In this document: positions 1-6,780 of the stretch, one piece after another | How the letters are laid out: every line of letters starts with the position of its first letter | Numbering within the stretch: position 1 is the first letter of the stretch | The notes under the pieces: model-generated | Told to the model about the DNA's origin: nothing | The model's input: the letters and a program-made list of their open reading frames with translations, nothing else | Database searches by the model: none | Source of the DNA: a virus | Reading direction: 5' to 3' (one strand) | IMG/VR virus record: IMGVR_UViG_3300042516_004943 | Coordinates: 1-64,000 of that record | DNA: 64,000 nucleotides | Translations under genes and position numbers: made by a program

Positions 1-1927
1 CATTGACCAGTTTGCGAAGTTCACCGCGCAAGCATTGGTTCTTTCCAACGAAAGCAGTATAGATTTCGTCAGCATACAGAACCTCACCGAAGTTGGCGTT
101 GGATTCGATTTCCTTCAGCGCATTGGTGAAGTAAGTCTTGAAGTCCATCACCTTACTGGCTTGAGCTTTCTTGAGCGTAGGGCCGTTCTTGATGCCGATG
201 ATGGTAGGAGCAACGATGCCTTTGGTCTTGGTCAAGTCAGCAAGCGTCTTGATCTTGGCACAGCAAGACATGAGGGCAGTCGGAGAGACTTCGCAACCAT
301 TGATCTTGCCCATGAACCGCTCAATCTCAACGTAGCAGTATTTCGTAGGGTCGAGCTTGGAGAAGTCAACATCTTCTTCCTGCCAGTAGTCACTCTTGAC
401 TTTGTGATAGGACGAGAGATTTTTGGCGTTGGGATCAATCGAAAACACTTTGCTGGTGTGTTTGCTCCGATTGACCATGAGATTGTTACCATTGGCCTTA
501 CGAGTTGCGCGAGGCAGGAGAACCTTGGGCAACGTAGCCATGTCAACAATGTCAGCGTCGATCAGTCCGAGCGCATCCATCTGACGTTTGCGGTCAGCAG
601 CATTGAGAGGCGTGAACACAATCACCTTGCCGTCTTTTTGCAAGAAGGGGAAGATGTGGTTGATGATCTGATTCTGAATCTTCTTCGTGTTCTCAACGAT
701 AGTAATGTCATTGTCGAGCGTGACAAGGTGAGTCAGTTCTTCGACCTTGCCGCCTTTGACAATGTATGCCCCACCGATATAACCTTTGCGCGGAGTATAG
801 AGTCTGAATCCTTTGCTGTTGGCAAAGTTGATCGTGAAGTCTTTTATGGTCTTGCCGTTGTAATCGTAACCATTTTTGCCGCGCATAGCGTTGCACACAA
901 CATAGTATGGACTATTGAAGTTGTGCATTTCACCAAGCATACGCTTGAATGACCACAGGCTTTGTGCGCCCTTGAGTTGCTTGCTGATGTCAGCAACGAG
1001 GAAGTCACGAATAGCAAGGATGCGCTTTTTGAGATTCGCAATCGTGCGATCCGTGTATTGCAAGCCTTCACGCGAGGCAGCGATGTCGCAGTCGCCAATG
1101 GCAACGTCGAGTTCGATGTCGCAGTTAGTGAGCAAGCGTTCGATCACCGCTTCGTCGGCATTGTTCTCGTCGAGCTTGAGAGCGTCCGAGCTAATGCGAT
1201 AAGCGATATTACCCATGATAGCAAGGGCTTGACGACCATACGAGTTGCGGTCTGCTTTGAGCAAACGCCAATCGCTACCGCTATAAAGAGGATTGCGAGT
1301 CTCGTAGGTGAAGTCGGCAGCACCGCGCACAACAGGTTTGACCTTGAAGTGCTGGAACAAGTTGCGAGCAGTCGAGACGAAAGTTTCGCAGTCGGCAGGT
1401 TTTACTGGAATCACAATTTCAACACCATTTGCATCCTTGGTAGGAGCAGATGCGAGTTTAGCGATTTGACCGATCTGCGAGGGATCAATGTAAGCGTTGT
1501 AAGTAGTCTTAACGCCGTTGAGATAGCTATTGATGACAAAGTTATCACCATAAGCAAAAGCGGACTTACTGCCAAGACCTAACTGCCCGATGAGGGAGTT
1601 ACTTTTACGCTTCGTTGATTCACCATAAAAGGCATAAATCTCTTGGATGTCTTGTTCGGAAAGGCCAATGCCGTAGTCACGAATCTTGAGTTCAAGAGAG
1701 AGACGAGAAGGAAGCGTGACTTCAATCGGGCGATTGTGACCAGCTTCGGTATGTGCGTCCACAGCGTTGCAAGAATACTCGCGCAAGACTGCAAGAATCT
1801 TGTCGGAATACAACTGGTTGCGGAGGACGTTGAAGATGTGAGCAAGACCTTCTTGTTTGATGCCGAAAGAAACAGCACCTTGAATACCTTGCGTGACGAC
1901 ATTAGCTTTGGGTTGTGTGACGATCAT
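1..1927 (-). CDS. rIIA: rIIA-like GHKL-fold ATPase, partial (3' end beyond window)
   Basis: The reading frame is open from an ATG at 1927 to the window edge, giving 642 codons without a stop. The N-terminal 130 residues carry the GHKL/Bergerat ATP-binding signature: an N-box with N54 and D57 in SCNAVDAH, DYGIG at 84-88, and the glycine-rich lid GQLGLGSKS at 114-122. T4 rIIA is the family reference: a membrane-associated protein involved in lysis inhibition and exclusion by prophages. Its partner rIIB is encoded immediately upstream, so the order here is rIIB then rIIA, the reverse of T4. A promoter lies about 20 bases before the ATG and no Shine-Dalgarno sequence is seen. Three long plus-strand frames over this gene are shadows. 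Confidence 0.9.
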   Translation of the reverse strand, partial: MIVTQPKANVVTQGIQGAVSFGIKQEGLAHIFNVLRNQLYSDKILAVLREYSCNAVDAHTEAGHNRPIEVTLPSRLSLELKIRDYGIGLSEQDIQEIYAFYGESTKRKSNSLIGQLGLGSKSAFAYGDNFVINSYLNGVKTTYNAYIDPSQIGQIAKLASAPTKDANGVEIVIPVKPADCETFVSTARNLFQHFKVKPVVRGAADFTYETRNPLYSGSDWRLLKADRNSYGRQALAIMGNIAYRISSDALKLDENNADEAVIERLLTNCDIELDVAIGDCDIAASREGLQYTDRTIANLKKRILAIRDFLVADISKQLKGAQSLWSFKRMLGEMHNFNSPYYVVCNAMRGKNGYDYNGKTIKDFTINFANSKGFRLYTPRKGYIGGAYIVKGGKVEELTHLVTLDNDITIVENTKKIQNQIINHIFPFLQKDGKVIVFTPLNAADRKRQMDALGLIDADIVDMATLPKVLLPRATRKANGNNLMVNRSKHTSKVFSIDPNAKNLSSYHKVKSDYWQEEDVDFSKLDPTKYCYVEIERFMGKINGCEVSPTALMSCCAKIKTLADLTKTKGIVAPTIIGIKNGPTLKKAQASKVMDFKTYFTNALKEIESNANFGEVLYADEIYTAFVGKNQCLRGELRKLVN

Positions 1928-1949
1928 GTTAGTAGTAGGTTGAGTATTC

Positions 1950-1978
1950 AGAGTAGCGGTATTTGCACCGCATGGCAA
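1950..1978 (-). promoter_or_regulatory. RpoD-type promoter of rIIA
   Basis: On the minus strand the -35 box TTGCCA (1973-1978), a 17-base spacer and the -10 box TACTCT (1950-1955) precede the rIIA ATG by 22 bases. This leaves a leader of about 15 bases without a ribosome-binding site. Confidence 0.6.
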
Positions 1979-2003
1979 GCGATTTTTTTCACATAATCAT
2001 AAA

Positions 2004-2068
2004 GCATTGAGTGTCAACCACTTACGCCTGGCCCCCAGGCCTGGTTGTGTAAGTGCTTGTTAATCAAC
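2004..2068. repeat. Intermodule hairpin repeat, copy R1
   Basis: The 37-bp core (2019-2055) has outer arms CACTTAC and GTAAGTG and an inner stem GCCTGG/CCAGGC. It separates rIIB from the rIIA promoter. It is one of ten copies, all with the same core length. Confidence 0.9.
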
Positions 2069-2151
2069 TATTTATACAATTTTTTAATCCATATAAAAAG
2101 TGAGGGGTGAGGCCCACCACAAGCCCCACCCCTCTGTCGCACCACCGACGA

Positions 2152-3024
2152 CTACCGCTTCCGCATGAAGCGGCCCTTCGCATCCCTCACATTATGGTAG
2201 TTGCAGTTTTTATTCGTGCAACCAGAATCTTCGTAAATGTCCTCGTAGTCCTCATCATCGTAGTCCTCATCGTAGGAAGTGAACTCCGTGTTGAGAGGCT
2301 TGCGATAGACCTGTTCAAAGTCCTTGACAACCTCGTAGCGAGCAGTCCGCAACTTCTGGCAGTCACAATCTTTCGGAACAGAAACAACATCCGAAGGATT
2401 GATCTTGACGATCACAAGGCGAGAGTTGCCGCCACCGAAAGTGCTGGCATACTCATGGCTACCAGCATGGAATCCATAAGAACAACCAACATCAGCATCG
2501 TCGCAGACTGCGTTGCGAGGCATTTCCAAGACCTCACCAACACCATTGTAGAACTTGCCGCTATGGTGATCCATGTAGTCCTCGCGCACACTCTTGTAGG
2601 CCAAGAAGTCGCCATCCTCGCAGATCGGAAGATGCTTGTGTTCAAGGAACGTATAAAGCTCCGACACAGCGCGACGAGAAGGATTCTCCATGAGTTTTTC
2701 AAGGAACCTTGCAAGCGGTTGGAACGGCAAGCCTTCGTCCATGAAGTCGAAGATGCGATCAACGACATAGTTGTGGACAGGTTCGCCATTGTAGTAGATT
2801 ACACCATCGGTAATCTCCACACCGCCGACATTATCGGCGTTGAACTTGCGGGTGATAGACTCCGACACATCGAACAGGGAGTCGAGCGTGTCAATGTCTC
2901 CAGTAGCGAGGCAAGTAATAGCCTCGGTGAAAGACGGATGATTACAAGTCATCGTCTTGGGAACTCCATCAATAACTGCGGTGATGGACTCGTCGGTTTT
3001 GATTAGTGCGTTTAGTGCTTTCAT
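2152..3024 (-). CDS. rIIB: rIIB-like protein
   Basis: This 290-residue protein shows the conserved rIIB block DGDFLAYKSV (138-147), followed by MDHHSGKF and CSYGFHAGS (181-189). It ends in an acidic stretch and a Cys/His tail (CTNKNCNYH). rIIB acts with rIIA at the inner membrane in T4-like phages. It is the first of the two rII genes in the direction of transcription and has its own promoter 8 bases before the ATG. The opposite-strand 299-codon frame is a shadow of this gene. Confidence 0.88.
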   Translation of the reverse strand: MKALNALIKTDESITAVIDGVPKTMTCNHPSFTEAITCLATGDIDTLDSLFDVSESITRKFNADNVGGVEITDGVIYYNGEPVHNYVVDRIFDFMDEGLPFQPLARFLEKLMENPSRRAVSELYTFLEHKHLPICEDGDFLAYKSVREDYMDHHSGKFYNGVGEVLEMPRNAVCDDADVGCSYGFHAGSHEYASTFGGGNSRLVIVKINPSDVVSVPKDCDCQKLRTARYEVVKDFEQVYRKPLNTEFTSYDEDYDDEDYEDIYEDSGCTNKNCNYHNVRDAKGRFMRKR

Positions 3025-3032
3025 CGTTTATT

Positions 3033-3061
3033 AGATTACAGAGTTTTGAGGTTTGGGTCAA
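3033..3061 (-). promoter_or_regulatory. Leaderless-type promoter of rIIB
   Basis: The -35 box TTGACC (3056-3061), a 17-base spacer and the -10 box TAATCT (3033-3038) end 8 bases before the ATG at 3024. The transcript should begin at or next to the start codon. Confidence 0.75.
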
Positions 3062-3065
3062 GCGA

Positions 3066-3287
3066 TTATTTTCTTTTGCAACCAGTAACACAGCGAATAA
3101 TTTTATTGTTAACAAAAGTAGTGTCGCGCAGCACTTTCATGTATTTACTGAAAATTTGCTTGCGGTTAAGTCCAGCGTCAATCATTAAATCCCAAAGTTG
3201 ACGATGCATACCACTTCCGTATTGGGAAACAGCAAAGTGCAAATCTTCATAGGCTCCAGCTGAATAGGTGTCTTTCTGTAGTTTCAT
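3066..3287 (-). CDS. Hypothetical protein, 73 aa
   Basis: This is a small basic protein with no recognised domain. The frame is supported by its own strong promoter just before the ATG and by the snug fit between repeat R2 and the rIIB promoter (TAA at 3066, -35 of rIIB at 3061). The C-terminus is lysine/arginine rich. Confidence 0.7.
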   Translation of the reverse strand: MKLQKDTYSAGAYEDLHFAVSQYGSGMHRQLWDLMIDAGLNRKQIFSKYMKVLRDTTFVNNKIIRCVTGCKRK

Positions 3288-3293
3288 ACATTC

Positions 3294-3322
3294 AAGGTAT
3301 CGCGTTTTGCGATAGGTGTCAA
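3294..3322 (-). promoter_or_regulatory. Leaderless-type promoter of the 73-aa gene
   Basis: The boxes are TTGACA (3317-3322), a 17-base spacer and TACCTT (3294-3299), ending 6 bases before the ATG at 3287. There is no room for a Shine-Dalgarno sequence. Confidence 0.8.
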
Positions 3323-3330
3323 GTGTTTTT

Positions 3331-3402
3331 GTAAGTGCTTGAGCGCCAAATACTTACGCCTGGCGCCCAGCCCTGTATTTGTAACTGCCTGATTTCCAAA
3401 TA
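3331..3402. repeat. Intermodule hairpin repeat, copy R2 (degenerate)
   Basis: The core 3351-3387 has arms TACTTAC and GTAACTG and an inner GCCTGG/CCAG. The arms have drifted, but the 37-bp core length is kept. It lies between the tRNA(CAU) and the promoter at 3294-3322. Confidence 0.8.
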
Positions 3403-3406
3403 GATA

Positions 3407-3479
3407 TGGGGCGGGTCGGATTCGAACCGACAACCAATCGATTATGAGCCGACTGCTCTGACCATTGAGCTACCACCCC
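3407..3479 (-). tRNA. tRNA with CAU anticodon (Met elongator or Ile)
   Basis: The cloverleaf is complete: acceptor GGGGTGG/CCGCCCC, D-arm GCTC/GAGC, anticodon loop CTCATAA, T-arm GTCGG-TTCGAAT-CCGAC and discriminator A. G1-C72 pairing rules out the initiator. CCA is not encoded. A CAU anticodon could be elongator Met or the lysidine-modified Ile2 tRNA; the sequence alone does not decide. The 5' end overlaps the stop codon of the small peptide gene upstream. Confidence 0.95.
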
Positions 3480-3565
3480 GTAAAAAATGTTATTACTCCA
3501 TAAATAGCAAACGTCCAGACACAAATAGTGATAGGGAGAGCGACAAATAGCACGATAGGTTTCAT
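3470..3565 (-). CDS. Small membrane peptide, 31 aa
   Basis: The frame starts with an ATG that overlaps the stop of the upstream gene (ATGA), a usual sign of coupled translation. It encodes a single hydrophobic helix (residues about 3-28, rich in V, L, I, F and W) with a Lys at position 2. The stop TAG is supplied by bases 8-10 of the tRNA, so the gene overlaps the tRNA by ten bases. Function unknown. Confidence 0.6.
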   Translation of the reverse strand: MKPIVLFVALPITICVWTFAIYGVITFFTGW

Positions 3566-3807
3566 AGCTCAAATTGAAGTTGCCGACTACCAGTTCCTTC
3601 GACTTCGTAATCTGCCACCCATTTGTCCTCGCCCTCAAACGATCTGGGAGACAATAACAATATAGCGTGTTCTTCGTAATCGTCATCCCAATACTTGCCA
3701 GTCCCATCTTCATGGTTGATAATTTCCCATGTTTCGGAATCATATTTTACATAATCACCAATGGTGAGCATCTCGCCATCATAATCAGCAGGAATGATTG
3801 TTTTCAT
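3562..3807 (-). CDS. Hypothetical acidic protein, 81 aa
   Basis: This acidic protein (many D/E and W residues) has no recognised domain. It is the middle gene of a tightly overlapping trio: its ATG overlaps the stop of the metallopeptidase gene (3804-3807), and its stop overlaps the next ATG (3562-3565). Confidence 0.8.
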   Translation of the reverse strand: MKTIIPADYDGEMLTIGDYVKYDSETWEIINHEDGTGKYWDDDYEEHAILLLSPRSFEGEDKWVADYEVEGTGSRQLQFEL

Positions 3808-4130
3808 AGTTTGTATATTGACGTTGGATTAGGATAAACTTTTTTGCGCTGAATGTAAAGCCCCCAAAATTTTAATGCGCGATCTTCGACTTGACAAAAG
3901 AGTTTGCCGTGATCTAGCGTTCCTCCGTAGAAGTGACATACTTCATGCACAACGTAATAGATGACAAATTTTTCACCAAACTTAAAAGACCAGTCGGGAA
4001 TACTGAAGCGGCCTTGCGTAGTGTAGGCGCGGCCACGCTTGTTTGAAGTAATCTCCGCTTTTGGTTTGATAGGCAATCCCAAAAATTTTGCGGTGAGGTT
4101 AGCGATTGCTTGGATTTCAGATAGTTTCAT
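3804..4130 (-). CDS. SprT-like / HExxH zinc metallopeptidase
   Basis: This 108-residue protein contains VVHEVCHF with the zinc-ligand pattern H62-E63-x-x-H66 and a further His in LDHG about eight residues later. The arrangement resembles small SprT/WLM-type metallopeptidases found in phages. It lacks room for the C-terminal zinc ribbon of full SprT proteins. It is the first gene of a three-gene overlapping unit with a ~100-base leader. The fold assignment rests on the HExxH motif and size only; the substrate is unknown. Confidence 0.65.
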   Translation of the reverse strand: MKLSEIQAIANLTAKFLGLPIKPKAEITSNKRGRAYTTQGRFSIPDWSFKFGEKFVIYYVVHEVCHFYGGTLDHGKLFCQVEDRALKFWGLYIQRKKVYPNPTSIYKL

Positions 4131-4292
4131 GTGGTGTTGTGGGCGCCCTATTCGCTCAATACGTCTTCGGGCTACGATTTCGTCTGATGCTTACTCGTTT
4201 GTAAGACCATCGCGTTGAGATTCCTCGGATATGCTTACAATAGGACTTTTTGCGTGTGCGGTCAAGATATTTTTTACATTAAAATGCAAAGT
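4131..4292 (-). promoter_or_regulatory. Promoter and long leader of the metallopeptidase operon
   Basis: A minus-strand TTGACC, a 17-base spacer and TATTGT lie near 4233-4262. Unlike the other left-arm promoters this one leaves a ~100-base untranslated leader. The leader contains two copies of GTAAGCAT and a possible 12-codon frame. I see no convincing structured RNA in it. Confidence 0.4.
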
Positions 4293-4366
4293 GTTGAGCG
4301 TCAACCACTTACACCGGGCCACCAGGCCGGGCTACGTAACTGCTTGATTTAGAATGACTTATGTAA
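4293..4366. repeat. Intermodule hairpin repeat, copy R3
   Basis: The core 4306-4342 has arms CACTTAC and GTAACTG (one mismatch) around a G+C-rich centre that keeps the CCAGGC block. It is followed on the right by a terminator of the DUF932 gene. Confidence 0.85.
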
Positions 4367-4376
4367 ACTAATTTTT

Positions 4377-4414
4377 ATAAAAAAAAGAGCTTGACAGGTT
4401 GCCCTGCCAAGCCC
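4377..4414 (-). terminator. Rho-independent terminator of the DUF932 gene
   Basis: On the minus strand a 10-bp stem GCTTGGCAGG/CCTGTCAAGC (one G-U pair) closes a GCAA loop at 4389-4412 and is followed by a run of eight T. It lies just after the stop codon at 4432. Confidence 0.85.
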
Positions 4415-4431
4415 CTTGTGCGTCTCAGAGT

Positions 4432-5220
4432 TTACGCGGTCACCAGTTCAGCCTCCGCGACTTCCTCCTCACGGGAGAAGGCAACTCCCGCGAGAGGATC
4501 GAGCAACCCGTGCAGTGCGTCACTGCGTTTCGGAAGTGCCAGCACGTTGCCGCGCATGACGTTGGTGAACGAGTTGTGCAAGCCCCAGAGGTTGCGTTCC
4601 AGTTTCCACTCGCCGTGTTCGGGAGTGTGCCACTGGTCGAGAACGTCCGCCAGTGCAGTCTTGCTCACTGCGCCGCAGCGATAAGCGCGAGCAAGGATGT
4701 CGTGCGCTTCGTTATCCTTGAGCGTGTAGGCCTGATAGGCCTCGATGCGCTTGGCATTGTTGCCCCAAGTGTTGAGCAACTTACCGAAAGCACCCGCAAG
4801 GATGTTCGGAAGGTCACGCAAGATGAACTTGGTGTGCCGACGAGCGATCTTGATCTCGTTGTGAAAAGCGAGATTGTCGCAGACGAACGGAGCCGAGCCA
4901 GCGTTGATGCCAGCGGGGAACGACTTGTCGTGCGAGTTACGCAAGCCGATGACAGTCCCGATATTCTGCTCTTGCGAGAAGTTCGGGATGCCCGTCACTT
5001 GGAAGAGTCCGAAGTAACGGAGACCACCACGAGCGAGGGCGTGAGCCTCTTGCGTGATAGCGAGGCCAGCGTTGCCGACGATTTCACGCAGACGCTCGAC
5101 GAGTGTGAAGTGAGGGATCGGCATCCACGATTCCGTGGGCAACGGAGTCGGGGTCTTCTGGACTTCGGTGGATTCGACGGCGTGACCGCCACAGTGTAGT
5201 GTGAGTTTGAGGTTTTTCAT
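4432..5220 (-). CDS. DUF932-family phage/plasmid protein
   Basis: The 262-residue product contains GLRNSHDKSFPAGI followed by FVCDNLAF and a HNEIKIARRHT segment. This is the typical core of the DUF932 (phage/plasmid-like TIGR03299) family, which is common in phages and plasmids and of unknown biochemical role. The ATG at 5220 was chosen because it follows a promoter by 8 bases; an upstream in-frame start at 5319 would run through that promoter and repeat flank. A terminator follows, so this is a single-gene unit. Confidence 0.8.
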   Translation of the reverse strand: MKNLKLTLHCGGHAVESTEVQKTPTPLPTESWMPIPHFTLVERLREIVGNAGLAITQEAHALARGGLRYFGLFQVTGIPNFSQEQNIGTVIGLRNSHDKSFPAGINAGSAPFVCDNLAFHNEIKIARRHTKFILRDLPNILAGAFGKLLNTWGNNAKRIEAYQAYTLKDNEAHDILARAYRCGAVSKTALADVLDQWHTPEHGEWKLERNLWGLHNSFTNVMRGNVLALPKRSDALHGLLDPLAGVAFSREEEVAEAELVTA

Positions 5221-5228
5221 ACTCAAGC

Positions 5229-5257
5229 AGTATAGGGAGATTTGAACCGCACGCAAA
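5229..5257 (-). promoter_or_regulatory. Leaderless-type promoter of the DUF932 gene
   Basis: The boxes are TTTGCG (5252-5257), a 17-base spacer and TATACT (5229-5234), ending 8 bases before the ATG at 5220. A/T-rich tracts lie just upstream. Confidence 0.65.
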
Positions 5258-5296
5258 GACTTTTTTTCGATTTTTTTTATAAATCTTTTTTTAAAG

Positions 5297-5406
5297 TTGG
5301 CACAGTTCCTGAACTGCAATTTGTATAAGTCCTTGATTATCAGGCACTTACACCCGGCGGCCAGGCTGGCCCTCGTAACACTATGATTACGAGGGCCTTA
5401 CGTTTA
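5297..5406. repeat. Intermodule repeat, copy R4 (extended form)
   Basis: The core 5345-5381 has CACTTAC on the left. The right arm is rebuilt into a perfect 11-bp inverted repeat GGCCCTCGTAA/TTACGAGGGCC (5368-5378 and 5387-5397). The extended left part begins with TTGGCACAG at 5297, exactly 48 bp before the core, as in R7, R8 and R10. The TAA of the 56-aa gene lies at its right end. Confidence 0.85.
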
Positions 5407-5574
5407 AGCGAGGAATTTAGCGACTTGCTTTTGACTTGCCCTCTTCAAGAGATCGGTTCGTCCAACAAGAGATCCGCGCTTCTTGCGAGACAGCAAAGAG
5501 ACAACGCCAATCTGTTTACGGAAGCGAACAGCTTCTCCTTTGTAGTTATAGATAGCACCTTCGATTAGTTTCAT
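5404..5574 (-). CDS. Small basic protein, 56 aa
   Basis: The frame starts after a strong ribosome-binding site (AAGGAGG, 8 bases before ATG), one of the few in the left arm. This fits its place as second gene of a unit, 15 bases after the 74-aa gene. The product is lysine/arginine rich and begins with a YNYKGEAVRF stretch suggestive of a small beta-barrel. No firm family call. Confidence 0.7.
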   Translation of the reverse strand: MKLIEGAIYNYKGEAVRFRKQIGVVSLLSRKKRGSLVGRTDLLKRASQKQVAKFLA

Positions 5575-5589
5575 TATATTTCCTCCTTT

Positions 5590-5814
5590 CTATTCTTCGT
5601 CATCCCCAAACATGGCGTCCCACTCTTGGGGAGTGATGCCAGTTTTGATAAACTCGCGCTGACCAGCGTCGAGCATTGGGAAAGCGTTTTGAATGAGTTC
5701 CCCTGTTTGCCAGAGGATTTCGCGCTTGGCGAATTCTTCTGGAGAGATAGGAATCTCCATCTGATGGATGCGGCCAGTGAAGGGGGAACGACGAGTGATG
5801 ATGGTTTTGTTCAT
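5590..5814 (-). CDS. Conserved phage hypothetical protein, 74 aa
   Basis: The sequence pattern RRSPFTG near the N-terminus, then GELIQNAFP and REFIKTGITPQEWDAMFG, is a familiar small-protein family of large phages and has no known function. It begins from its own leaderless-type promoter and is followed by the 56-aa gene in the same unit. Confidence 0.8.
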   Translation of the reverse strand: MNKTIITRRSPFTGRIHQMEIPISPEEFAKREILWQTGELIQNAFPMLDAGQREFIKTGITPQEWDAMFGDDEE

Positions 5815-5820
5815 ATTGTT

Positions 5821-5849
5821 AATGTATGGGATTTTGATTATTTTTGCAA
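5821..5849 (-). promoter_or_regulatory. Leaderless-type promoter of the 74-aa gene
   Basis: The boxes are TTGCAA (5844-5849), a 17-base spacer and TACATT (5821-5826), ending 6 bases before the ATG at 5814. The upstream gene ends at 5853. Confidence 0.7.
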
Positions 5850-5852
5850 GGA

Positions 5853-6578
5853 TTATTTTTCAAAAACATACGACCAGTAGCGCGAATCCTGCTTGTCTTG
5901 AATCGCGTCCCAATAGAGGCAACGCGCAATGTAGCAGGGAACATCGTATGCACGGCACATAGCAATCCAATGGGCTTCGATGTTATCGTAATGTTTTTCG
6001 TCTTTGGTCTGGTCGAGGCCGTAGGCTTGGAACATATGAGTGTCCATACAAACAACCTCGCACTTGTCTGGATGCATCATCTCCAACGAGAACGAAACTT
6101 TTGCTTTGCCAAGACCAAGCACTTCGCTAACAAGCTCGTCACGATGACTGCGCCAATCAGCAGGAGCGTGAGAGTATTTCGGAATATCCTTCCAGAACTT
6201 TTGCTGGAACTGCCACACAAACTTTGTGCGGTTGTTGTGCAAGCCAACGCCGCTATGCTTGAGTTTGTTGAGAAGAACTTGCTGGTCATGCCACCAATCG
6301 AGAGACTTAATTGCATTGTAGCCATTGACGTTGGACTTCCAACTTGTATGGACTGACATAAAAGCAAACAGCCAGCGCAACATGGATTCTTGCGTAGTGT
6401 CTGGCGCAATCGAATTCCAGTAGTTGGTGTATGACACAATGCGCGAACGATCAAGTGAGTCAAAGAATTTTTCGACGCGAACATATTGAGGGTTGCGCGT
6501 AGGCTTGAGTTCCAATTCGGGTTGCACCAAAGCGTCAGATGAGCAACGCATGGGTAGAGGTAGTTGTGTGGTGATCAT
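5853..6578 (-). CDS. HhH-GPD-like DNA glycosylase-fold protein
   Basis: The 241-residue protein carries a helix-hairpin-helix-like LVSEVLGLGKAKVSFSL (149-165), followed 13 residues later by VVCMDTHM (175-182). The spacing matches the HhH and catalytic-Asp segments (VDTHV type) of the endonuclease III/OGG superfamily, so D179 would be the catalytic residue. No 4Fe-4S cysteine cluster is present. A base-excision role is inference, since only these two motifs support it. It starts from its own promoter, 6 bases before the ATG. Confidence 0.55.
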   Translation of the reverse strand: MITTQLPLPMRCSSDALVQPELELKPTRNPQYVRVEKFFDSLDRSRIVSYTNYWNSIAPDTTQESMLRWLFAFMSVHTSWKSNVNGYNAIKSLDWWHDQQVLLNKLKHSGVGLHNNRTKFVWQFQQKFWKDIPKYSHAPADWRSHRDELVSEVLGLGKAKVSFSLEMMHPDKCEVVCMDTHMFQAYGLDQTKDEKHYDNIEAHWIAMCRAYDVPCYIARCLYWDAIQDKQDSRYWSYVFEK

Positions 6579-6584
6579 GCTGTA

Positions 6585-6613
6585 AGAATAGCTGTATTTG
6601 AGTTTTGAGTCAA
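6585..6613 (-). promoter_or_regulatory. Leaderless-type promoter of the HhH-GPD-like gene
   Basis: The boxes are TTGACT (6608-6613), a 17-base spacer and TATTCT (6585-6590), ending 6 bases before the ATG at 6578. This is one of the clearest examples of the left-arm promoter class. Confidence 0.85.
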
Positions 6614-6638
6614 CTGGATTTTTATCATTTTATAAATC

Positions 6639-6700
6639 GTTGGTATTCAACCACTTACGCCCGGCGGCCAGGCGGCCTGCTGTAAGTGCTTGATAATGAG
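6639..6700. repeat. Intermodule hairpin repeat, copy R5
   Basis: The core 6652-6688 has perfect CACTTAC/GTAAGTG arms around a centre with GGCC AGGC GGCC. Its right flank directly abuts the 3' end of tRNA-Cys. Confidence 0.9.
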
Positions 6701-6770
6701 CACCTTGCTGGATTCGAACCAGCGTATAAGAGTTTTGCAGACTCTGGCCTTACCACTTGGCGAAAGGTGC
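6699..6770 (-). tRNA. tRNA-Cys (GCA)
   Basis: The acceptor is GCACCTT/AAGGTGC, the anticodon stem AGAGT/ACTCT with loop CTGCAAA (anticodon GCA), and the T-arm GCTGG-TTCGAAT-CCAGC. The discriminator is U73, the cysteine identity base. CCA is not encoded. Confidence 0.95.
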
Positions 6771-6780
6771 GAAATGTTCG

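Noticed and set aside
35-1996. Three long plus-strand frames (305, 206 and 117 codons) at the left end
   Set aside because: They lie opposite rIIA, whose minus frame shows the GHKL motifs and has a promoter. Long antisense frames are common over G+C-richer genes.
2107-3006. A 299-codon plus-strand frame
   Set aside because: It is antisense to rIIB, which has clear conserved motifs. The plus frame has a low-complexity hydrophobic composition.
4131-4262. A 12-codon leader peptide or riboswitch before the metallopeptidase
   Set aside because: A short frame and two GTAAGCAT copies are present, but there is no stem series or terminator-antiterminator pair that would support attenuation.
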